The translations under genes were made by a program, and so were the position numbers. The notes under the pieces are model-generated. The model made no database searches and was not told where the DNA came from. It saw only the letters and a program-made list of their open reading frames with translations. A stretch of DNA of 64,000 nt from NCBI GenBank assembly GCA_016125585.1, contig WGLL01000005.1, positions 434,001 through 498,000 of the forward strand, read 5' to 3'. Positions 57,801 through 64,000 of this stretch are shown in pieces (position 1 is the first letter of the stretch; every line of letters begins with the position of its first letter). Source of the stretch: Caulobacter sp. (lineage in GTDB: Bacteria; Pseudomonadota; Alphaproteobacteria; Caulobacterales; Caulobacteraceae).

Positions 57801-58799
57801 ATGACGTCTCGCCGCATGGTTCTGTGCGCCGGTCTCGCGGCGCTGGTCGCCGCCTGCACAAAGTCGCCCGCGACGCCGCCCGGCCGGACCCTCATTCGTT
57901 TCGCCACCGACTGGAAGGCCCAGGCCGAGCATGGCGGCTTCTACCAGGCCCTGGCCATGGGCGAGTATGCGCGGCGCGATCTGGAGGTGGAGATCAAGCA
58001 GGGCGGCCCCGGGGTGAATGTGCCGCAGCTTCTGGCGGCCGGCGCGGTCGAGCTGGGCATGGGCTCCAACAGCTTCATCGCCCTCAATCTGGTCAAGGAG
58101 AAGGTGCCGGTGAAGGCGGTGGCCGCATTCATGCAGAAGGATCCGCAGGTGCTTCTGGCCCATCCCGGCCAGGGAATCACCTCGCTCGCGGACATGAAGG
58201 GACGGCCGATTCTGCTGTCGGCGGCGTCGCGGGAGGCCTTCTGGGTCTGGCTGCGGGCCAAGTATGGGTTCAGCGACGACCAGATCCGGGCCTACAACTA
58301 CAGCGCCGCCCCCTTCCTGGCGGACAAACGCGCGATCCAGCAGGGCTATCTGTCGAGCGAGCCCTACACCATCGAGAAGGAGTCGGGCCTCAAGCCGGAG
58401 GTCTTCCTCCTCGCCGACGAGGGCTATCCCGGCTACGCCACCATGGTCCTGGCGCCGGACAAGCTGATCAATCGCAATCCCGACGCTGTTCGCGGCTTCA
58501 TCGAGGCCAGCGCTATCGGCTGGAAGGAATATCTCAAGGGCGATCCGGGGCCGGCCGACGCCCTGATCCTCAAGGACAATCCCGAGATGACGCCGGACCT
58601 GCTGGCCTACGCCCGCACGGTGATGAACCAGTACGGCATCGTCGACAGCGGCGACGCCGCCGCCCTGGGCATCGGCGCCATGACCGACGCCCGCTGGGCC
58701 GAATTCTTCAAGGTCACCGCCGACCAGGGCGTCTATCCCAGGGACATGCCCTACCAGGACGCCTACACCCTGCAATTCGTGGGGCCCGCCGCCCGGTGA
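57801..58799 (+). CDS. NMT1/SsuA-type ABC transporter substrate-binding lipoprotein
   Basis: The 332-residue product starts MTSRRMVLCAGLAALVAAC, with a lipobox VAAC, at an ATG preceded by a perfect GGAGGG (57791-57796). The mature part has FATDWKAQAEHGGFYQALAMGEYARR and GMGSNSFIALNLVKEKVPVKAVAAF, the pattern of NMT1/ThiY/SsuA binding proteins. The ligand could be a pyrimidine (thiamine pathway), a sulfonate, riboflavin or a nitrogen compound; the sequence does not decide. The stop overlaps the GTG of the ATPase (GTGA). Confidence 0.9.
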   Translation: MTSRRMVLCAGLAALVAACTKSPATPPGRTLIRFATDWKAQAEHGGFYQALAMGEYARRDLEVEIKQGGPGVNVPQLLAAGAVELGMGSNSFIALNLVKEKVPVKAVAAFMQKDPQVLLAHPGQGITSLADMKGRPILLSAASREAFWVWLRAKYGFSDDQIRAYNYSAAPFLADKRAIQQGYLSSEPYTIEKESGLKPEVFLLADEGYPGYATMVLAPDKLINRNPDAVRGFIEASAIGWKEYLKGDPGPADALILKDNPEMTPDLLAYARTVMNQYGIVDSGDAAALGIGAMTDARWAEFFKVTADQGVYPRDMPYQDAYTLQFVGPAAR

Positions 58800-59530
58800 T
58801 CGCGGCCCTCAAGTCGGTCGAGGTCCATTATGCCCGGGGGGTCGCCCTCGGTCCCGTCGATCTTACACTGGGGGAGGGCGAAATCGTCGCCCTTGTGGGG
58901 CCGTCGGGCTGTGGCAAGTCGACGGCCATGCGGCTGCTGGCCGGGCTTGAGCCGCCGACCCGGGGGGAGGTGACGCGGGCGCCGGAACGCGGCGAGACCT
59001 CCCTGGTCTTCCAGGCTCCGACCCTGGCCCCGTGGCTCAGCGCCCGCGACAATGTCGCCCTGCCGCTGGAACTGACCGGACGGCCCCGCGCGGAGGCAAG
59101 GCGCGAGGCGGACGGATGGCTGGCGCGGGTCGGGCTGTCGGGTTCGGAAGGGGCCCGGCCGGCGCAGCTGTCCGGCGGCATGGCCATGCGGGTCTCCCTG
59201 GCCCGGGCCCTGGCGACCGGTCCCCGGCTTCTGCTGCTGGACGAGCCCTTTGCCGCGCTGGACGAGATCACCCGCCGCCGCCTGGCCGATGACGTGCTGG
59301 CGCTATGGGCCGACCTTGGGCCGGCCATCCTGTTCGTCACCCACAATGTCGAGGAAGCGGTCTACATGGCCGACCGCGTGGTGGTGATGACGCCGGGGCC
59401 GGGGCGGATCGCCGGCGAGGTGATCATCGACGCGCCAACGCCGCGCCCCGAAGGCTTCCGCACCACCGCGCAGTTTCGCGAGGCGGCCGAGGCGGTGTCG
59501 GATGTGCTGGCGCGGGGAGGGGCGGCATGA
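58796..59530 (+). CDS. ABC transporter ATP-binding protein (nitrate/sulfonate/NMT1 type)
   Basis: The 244-residue ATPase has Walker A GPSGCGKST at about residues 37-45, Q-loop VFQAPTLAPWLS, signature LSGGMAMR, Walker B LLLLDEPFAALDE and the H-loop FVTHNVEEAVYMAD. The GTG start overlaps the binding-protein stop, and its own stop overlaps the permease ATG (ATGA), so the three genes are co-translated. A longer frame back to 57692 is another reading frame of the binding protein and is rejected. Confidence 0.94.
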   Translation: MIAALKSVEVHYARGVALGPVDLTLGEGEIVALVGPSGCGKSTAMRLLAGLEPPTRGEVTRAPERGETSLVFQAPTLAPWLSARDNVALPLELTGRPRAEARREADGWLARVGLSGSEGARPAQLSGGMAMRVSLARALATGPRLLLLDEPFAALDEITRRRLADDVLALWADLGPAILFVTHNVEEAVYMADRVVVMTPGPGRIAGEVIIDAPTPRPEGFRTTAQFREAAEAVSDVLARGGAA

Positions 59531-60294
59531 CACGGCTGATCGACCTTCTGACGCCCCTCGCGCTGGTAATCGCCCTGCTGGCGGGCTGGGAAATCGCCTG
59601 CCGGGTCCTGGCCGTGCCGGTCTATCTGTTGCCGGCCCCCAGCGCGGTGTGGACCAGTCTGATTTCCGACTGGCAGGCGCTGGCGGCGGCGGCCTGGACG
59701 ACCCTGTCGATGGCGCTGATCGCCCTGGCGATCGCCAGCGTCGGCGCCTGCTCCCTGGCGCTGCTCGGCGGGCTCAGCCCGTTGATCGAAAAGGCGATCC
59801 AGCCGGTCGCGGTCAGTCTGCAGGTAACGCCCGTGATCGCCATCGCGCCGCTGGTGATGATCTGGACGGGTCTGGACCACCCGGGCCGGGCGATCATCGT
59901 CCTGGCCACCATCGTCGCCTTCTTTCCCATCTATTCGGGGGCCGCGACCGGGCTGCGGGCCGCCGATCCCGATCTCCAGAGACTGTTTGTGCTTTATGGC
60001 GCGAACCGCTGGCAAACCCTGCTGCGTCTTCGCCTGCCATCGGCGCTGCCGGCCCTGATCGAGGGGCACAAGGTGGCCACCTCCCTGGCGGTCATCGGCG
60101 CGGTGGTCGCCGAGTTCGTCGCCGGCTCCGGCGGGGCCCAGGGCCTGGCCTGGCGCATCGTCGAGTCGGCCAACCGCCTGCAGACCGCCCGCGTCTTCGC
60201 CGCGCTGTTCACCCTGGCGGTAATGGCGGCGCTGCTGTTCAAGCTGGTCGACATCCTCGAGCGGCGGTTGCTGGCCTGGTGGCGCGGACGTTAG
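59527..60294 (+). CDS. ABC transporter permease (SsuC/ThiX type)
   Basis: The 255-residue protein has about six membrane segments, with an N-terminal LIDLLTPLALVIALLAGWEIA and PVYLLPAPSAVW, typical of the SsuC/NrtB/ThiX family. An EAA-like loop is GLRAADPDLQRLFVLYGANRWQTLLRLRLPSALP. It completes a one-binding-protein, one-ATPase, one-permease importer. The overlapping start with the ATPase indicates coupling. Confidence 0.93.
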   Translation: MTRLIDLLTPLALVIALLAGWEIACRVLAVPVYLLPAPSAVWTSLISDWQALAAAAWTTLSMALIALAIASVGACSLALLGGLSPLIEKAIQPVAVSLQVTPVIAIAPLVMIWTGLDHPGRAIIVLATIVAFFPIYSGAATGLRAADPDLQRLFVLYGANRWQTLLRLRLPSALPALIEGHKVATSLAVIGAVVAEFVAGSGGAQGLAWRIVESANRLQTARVFAALFTLAVMAALLFKLVDILERRLLAWWRGR

Positions 60295-60347
60295 GGCGGC
60301 TTTAAGCGGCGCGGGGCTATACAACCGGGAATCAACCCCGGGTATTC

Positions 60348-60947
60348 ATGGCCATGCGCCCTGGTCTCATCCTTCTGCTGCTCGCTCTTCCCGGCGCCGC
60401 CCTGGCGACGGAAGACCGATACGGCCCGCGTCGCGCGCCGGATCGGGCGGTCTCCGGACCGGTGGCGGGCGCTCCAGCTTATGGCGGCCCGATGCTGAAC
60501 TGGTCCGGAAAGGCGCCATCGCCGGTTCCGGAGATCCGGCCCGTGGTCGTTGCAACCCCCTTGGCCCCGGTCAGACCGCAACCGGCCTATGCCGACCGCA
60601 GCGCCCCGCCGACCCCGGGACCGGCCGCAGCCCTGCCGGCCAGCCTCTATGATTCGACGACCGCCCCGCCGGCCCGCGCCGCCGTGGCGCCTGCGGAGAC
60701 GGCCGCGCCGTCGCCGCCGGTCTCCGCCTCGCCCTACGGCAATTATCAGCCGCGCGCCTATTCGGTGGTGCGCGAATATGGGGGCACGCCCGACCGTATT
60801 CCGGCGCCGCCGCCCCAGAACTCGTTCACCGGGCCTGAAGTCTCCCTGGCGCCCGGTCTGCTGGGGGCGGCGCCCCAGGATGATCCGGCAAGCGACGCGG
60901 CCAACGACGACACCCCCGAGCGCCGACTGGCCAAGGACAAGCAATGA
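60348..60947 (+). CDS. Exported Pro/Ala-rich hypothetical protein
   Basis: The 199-residue product has a signal peptide (MAMRPGLILLLLALPGAALA) and a low-complexity mature part rich in Pro, Ala and Val, with short tyrosine motifs (YGPRR, YGGPM, NYQPRAYSVVREYGG). It is probably disordered, periplasmic or cell-wall associated. ATG 60354 is an alternative start. The 3' end overlaps the DUF2336 gene by 4 bases (ATGA), so the two are probably co-translated despite their different expected locations. No family recognised. Confidence 0.7.
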   Translation: MAMRPGLILLLLALPGAALATEDRYGPRRAPDRAVSGPVAGAPAYGGPMLNWSGKAPSPVPEIRPVVVATPLAPVRPQPAYADRSAPPTPGPAAALPASLYDSTTAPPARAAVAPAETAAPSPPVSASPYGNYQPRAYSVVREYGGTPDRIPAPPPQNSFTGPEVSLAPGLLGAAPQDDPASDAANDDTPERRLAKDKQ

Positions 60948-62044
60948 GCGCAGATCCCGCCCGCCTGCATGAACTGATCGAACTGGCCCATGAAGGGTCC
61001 AGCGAGCGACGCCGCGACCTGTTGCGTGGTTTGACCGACGCCTTCTTCGGCCGGGAGTCTCACGGGCCGGCGGAAATGGCCCTGTTCGACCAGGTCCTGA
61101 CCCAACTCTCCGGGGAAATGGAAGTCGCCGTTCGCGCCGAGCTGTCGGGGCGTATCGCCGAACGGCCCGACGCGCCGGGCGGCCTGATGCGCCGTCTGGC
61201 CCATGACGAGATCAGCGTCGCCGGACCGGTGCTGCGCCAGGGGCGGGGCATGTCGGACGAGGACCTGCTGAATGTCGCCCGCACCCAGGGCCAGGACCAT
61301 CTGGCGGCGATTTCCCAGCGGGCTCACGTGCCCTCATCGGTCAGCGACGTCATCGTCGAGCGCGGCGATGAGGACACCCTCAGCGTCCTGATCGGCAACA
61401 ACGGGGCCGATCTGTCGCGGCAGGCCCAGGAACGGCTGGTCGATCGCGCGACCGAGAGCCCGCGACTGCAGGAAGGGCTGGTCAATCGTCGCAGCCTGCC
61501 CGTCGACCTGCTGAACGAAATCTACTTCGTCGCCGAGGCGCGCATTCGCGAACAGATCCTGGCCCGCAACGCCACGATCGATCCCAAGGAACTGGAGGCC
61601 GCCCTTGAGCGTGGCCGCAAGCGTCTGGCCGCGCGCGATGGCGCCCTGCCGGCCGACTACGCCAAGGCCGAGGCCGAGGTCGCCGCCATGGCGGCGCGCG
61701 GCGAACTGGGCCCCCGCTCCCTGGCGGCCCTGCTCCGCGGGCGTCAGACCACCAAGTTCCTGGTGGCGCTGTCGCAGCTGGCGCACGTCGATTTCCATAC
61801 CGCTCGGCGCATCGTCGAGCGGCGCGAACTGGACGCACTGTCCATCATCTGCAAGGCGGCCGGCTTCGAACCCAGCCTCTATCTGACCTTCGCCGTGCTG
61901 ATGCTGGACAGCGATCCGGACGCCATGGCCAAGGCCCGTCAGTATGGTCAGCTCTATAACGAGCTGCCGCTGGAAGTGGCCCAGCGCACGATCCGCTTCT
62001 GGCGGATGCGTCGCCAGACCGGCGACATCTCGGCCGCGGCCTGA
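60944..62044 (+). CDS. DUF2336 domain protein (second copy)
   Basis: The 366-residue helical protein has the DUF2336 features: LIELAHEGSSERRRDLLRGLTDAFFG, DEDLLNVARTQGQDHLAAISQR, and an end LEVAQRTIRFWRMRRQTGD similar to that of the first copy at 43426. It is soluble, with no signal peptide. Translation starts inside the stop of a secreted Pro-rich protein. Function of the family is unknown. Confidence 0.9.
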   Translation: MSADPARLHELIELAHEGSSERRRDLLRGLTDAFFGRESHGPAEMALFDQVLTQLSGEMEVAVRAELSGRIAERPDAPGGLMRRLAHDEISVAGPVLRQGRGMSDEDLLNVARTQGQDHLAAISQRAHVPSSVSDVIVERGDEDTLSVLIGNNGADLSRQAQERLVDRATESPRLQEGLVNRRSLPVDLLNEIYFVAEARIREQILARNATIDPKELEAALERGRKRLAARDGALPADYAKAEAEVAAMAARGELGPRSLAALLRGRQTTKFLVALSQLAHVDFHTARRIVERRELDALSIICKAAGFEPSLYLTFAVLMLDSDPDAMAKARQYGQLYNELPLEVAQRTIRFWRMRRQTGDISAAA

Positions 62045-62110
62045 CCGCTCCAGTCCTTCGTCACAGACCGGAGGCGACCGCCGCGGGCTTCGCGACGGTC
62101 GAAGGCAGGG

Positions 62111-63625
62111 TCACTTGCCCAGATTGAGGCTGACCAGCCTGACGCCCTCCGCGCCGTAGGTCTCCTCGATGATTTTCTTCCACAAGGAGACGCCGTTTTC
62201 GGAATTGGCGATGATCAACAGCCCGCGACCGCTGTTGGGAAACAGGATGGCGATAGCTTTGACGCCATCGTCGCCGCCGGTGTGCTGCAACGCATAGTCG
62301 CCCTTGCCGTCCAGATCCTCATAGCGGCCCCAGCCCAGTCCGAAACGGACTCCCGGTGATACGACGGTCTTGGCCTTGACCATCTCAGCGTACAGGGCCG
62401 GGGGGAGGTCCGCCCCGCGAAGTATCCAGGCCATGAACCGGGCATAGTCCGGCGCGGTGGTCAGCAGGTTGTCCGCCGCATTGACCGTTGTGTTACGGCG
62501 CAGGGGGAGGGGGGCGCCCAGCGCGTCGTGCGGCCCGGCGAAGCGCGCTTCATCGACGCCCGTTTCAAAGCGGAAGTGGGTGTCGTTCATGCCGAGCGGC
62601 TCGAAAATCTGCTCCCGCGCCAGCACATCCAGGCCCTTGCCAAACCTGGCCTCCAGCGCCTTGCGCAGCCATTCAAAGCCTTCTCCGGAATATTGATACC
62701 GGGTCCCCGGCCGGAACTCGAAGCGCAGCCGGTGGTCGGGCGCGAGATACCGCCAGTTGGGAAGGCCGCTGCGCTGCGACAGCACCATCCGGGTGGTCAG
62801 ATATCGAAGCTCCGGGCTGCCGACCAGATCGGGGTCGACGTAGGAATCCGATAGCGGCTGGTCGAGGTCCCACAGCCCCGCCGCCGCCAGTTTAAGGGTC
62901 GTCAGAGCGGTGACCGGCTTGGTCAGCGAAGCCACGTTGTAGATCGTGTTCATCGGCGCCGGCGACCCGTCGTCCAGCACGCCAAACACCCGCACGGCCT
63001 GAACCCTGCCGTCGTTGATCGTGGCCACCGCCATCGAGGGAATCCTGTGGGCTTTCATCAAGGCGCCGATCCGCGCCGTGTCGTCAAACAGCGGCGCCGG
63101 CCAATCGGCGTCGAACATGTCGGTCGGGGCCGGGTCGTGGTGGTCGTAGCTGAGGCTGCTCCTCAGCCGCCACCGCCCGTCTTCGAGCACCCAGGTGCTG
63201 GTGAAACGGCCGGTCGTGGTCTGGTAGAGCGGCTTGCCTGGCTCCTGGATGTAGAAGCGGTGCTCGCCCATCTGTAGCGCGCCGTAGAGCCTGCCCCCAT
63301 TGTAGAGGGGAAACACGGTCATACTGCCGTCGATCAGCTTGCGGATTGGCTTGCGGTCGGGGTTGGCGCAGATGCTGTCCCGGAAGTCCTTTTCAAACGC
63401 CGCCTTGCTCCGGGTCTCGCCGTTCTGGTCATGCACGAAGCGAAAATCGTCGCTGACGATCTGGTCGAGCGCCGCCAGATCGCAATGGTTGAAGGCCTGG
63501 TCAAACAACACCCCGTCGGCCTCGAGAATCTGACCGTAGAGGTCAGAGCTGACGGGGGCTTGGGCGCTGACGACGCAGGGCCAGGCCAGCAGCAGGGCCA
63601 GGGCGAGGGCGGGCGATCGGGGCAT
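62111..63625 (-). CDS. Serine beta-lactamase-like hydrolase with N-terminal NTF2-like domain, exported
   Basis: The 504-residue protein has a signal peptide (MPRSPALALALLLAWPCVVSA). Residues ~30-165 look like an NTF2/DUF4440 domain (LDQIVSDDFRFVHDQNGETRSKAAFEKDF). The rest is a class C beta-lactamase/esterase fold with SxxK nucleophile SLTK (NVASLTKPVTAL), Tyr in QYSGEGFEW and HTGGDDG for the third motif. Substrate unknown: esterase or D-aminopeptidase-like activity is possible. GGAG lies 8 bases before ATG 63625; the extension to 63826 is rejected. Confidence 0.88.
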   Translation of the reverse strand: MPRSPALALALLLAWPCVVSAQAPVSSDLYGQILEADGVLFDQAFNHCDLAALDQIVSDDFRFVHDQNGETRSKAAFEKDFRDSICANPDRKPIRKLIDGSMTVFPLYNGGRLYGALQMGEHRFYIQEPGKPLYQTTTGRFTSTWVLEDGRWRLRSSLSYDHHDPAPTDMFDADWPAPLFDDTARIGALMKAHRIPSMAVATINDGRVQAVRVFGVLDDGSPAPMNTIYNVASLTKPVTALTTLKLAAAGLWDLDQPLSDSYVDPDLVGSPELRYLTTRMVLSQRSGLPNWRYLAPDHRLRFEFRPGTRYQYSGEGFEWLRKALEARFGKGLDVLAREQIFEPLGMNDTHFRFETGVDEARFAGPHDALGAPLPLRRNTTVNAADNLLTTAPDYARFMAWILRGADLPPALYAEMVKAKTVVSPGVRFGLGWGRYEDLDGKGDYALQHTGGDDGVKAIAILFPNSGRGLLIIANSENGVSLWKKIIEETYGAEGVRLVSLNLGK

Positions 63626-63824
63626 CGGGCAGTCTCCGGGACATCGGCGCCGCCGCCAGTCCGGCGACGCCATGGTCACCGTCGGTTGGCCGCTGCTCCC
63701 CTGGTTGGATGCGACCCGGGCGGCGGCGCCTCGCCAAGCCGCCTTGGCGCGGAATAATCGCGAGCGCCACATCCAGACTCGGCCCGGGCGGCCAATCGTT
63801 GGGGACAGGCGCGCGGAGGACCCC

Positions 63825-64000
63825 ATGCGACACAGCGAACTCTATGACCTCTTCATCCAGTTCTGGTGGCTGCTGATACCGCTCGGCTGGGGCCTGCAGA
63901 GTCTCCTGCGCCTGTGGATGACGCACCGCCGCTCCGAGAGGCTTCTGGGTCTGATCACCGCCTATGCCGAGCGCGGCCAGACGCCGCCGCCCGAATTGCT
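63825..64000 (+). CDS. Small membrane protein, 5' part (runs off the window)
   Basis: The first 58 codons are visible: MRHSELYDLFIQFWWLLIPLGWGLQSLLRLW is a membrane segment, followed by MTHRRSERLLGLITAYAERGQTPPPELL. Such a one-helix protein ahead of an ECF sigma factor gene is common in Caulobacterales, but what follows here cannot be seen. A strong GGAGGA lies 4 bases before the ATG. It is divergent from the beta-lactamase-like gene. Confidence 0.7.
   Translation, partial: MRHSELYDLFIQFWWLLIPLGWGLQSLLRLWMTHRRSERLLGLITAYAERGQTPPPEL

Overview
The window is high-GC chromosomal DNA, probably from a Caulobacterales alphaproteobacterium (Caulobacter/Phenylobacterium/Brevundimonas-like). The evidence is a MucR/Ros regulator, two DUF2336 proteins, a PAS_5 protein, a DUF1491 protein, large TonB-dependent receptors with VTGSRI-type plugs, HisKA sensor kinases of the DivJ/PleC style, and a dispersed CCCCGGC-GAAG-GCCGGGG hairpin repeat. 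No rRNA, CRISPR array, transposase, integrase or prophage was seen. Two tRNA genes are present. The assignment rests on gene content, not on a phylogenetic marker.

Layout. 1-13.8 kb: a truncated TetR regulator, a fused APH-fold/P-loop kinase, an aspartic protease-PDZ protein with a small PDZ protein, a 1117-residue acyl-CoA ligase fused to a DUF1499 membrane module, an MBL hydrolase coupled to an ATP-grasp-like protein, a TPR-sulfotransferase, a DUF442 phosphatase-like protein and OppB/OppC permeases. 13.8-27.2 kb: a peptide-uptake-like region with an Opp-type binding lipoprotein, TonB receptor 1, an S9 peptidase, TonB receptor 2 and SppA. It is separated by two long non-coding stretches, one holding a 159-bp direct repeat. 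27.2-32.7 kb: tRNA-Pro(CGG), tRNA-Gln(TTG), a Met/His-rich outer-membrane protein with a small Cys protein (probably copper related), a GNAT acetyltransferase overlapping an oligopeptidase B-like gene, and CsbD. 32.8-43.3 kb: lipid and secondary metabolism (MaoC hydratase, acyl-CoA ligase, class IV aminotransferase coupled to a sulfotransferase, cytochrome P450, enoyl-CoA hydratase, DoxX-like protein). 43.4-50.8 kb: regulation (DUF2336, MucR, PAS_5, SufE, two divergent histidine kinases, DUF1491). 50.9-57.3 kb: a gluzincin-TPR protein behind a 15-C tract, PrfC, small proteins and a Uup-type ABC-F ATPase. 57.3-64 kb: a structured-RNA candidate ahead of an NMT1/SsuA-type ABC importer operon (binding protein, ATPase and permease joined by stop-start overlaps), a Pro-rich secreted protein coupled to a second DUF2336, a serine beta-lactamase-like hydrolase, and the start of a small membrane protein.

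How it fits together: most genes look like housekeeping or nutrient scavenging typical of oligotrophic Caulobacterales. Peptides could enter through the TonB receptors, be cut by S9 peptidases and be imported by the Opp permease, whose ATPase is not in the window. The least ordinary items are the ligase-DUF1499 fusion, the structured leader RNA at 57.4-57.7 kb, the class IV aminotransferase homologue with Asn where the PLP lysine is expected, the hairpin that buries the ribosome-binding site of the DoxX-like gene, and the C15 tract. Functions come from recognising motifs by eye; no database search was run.
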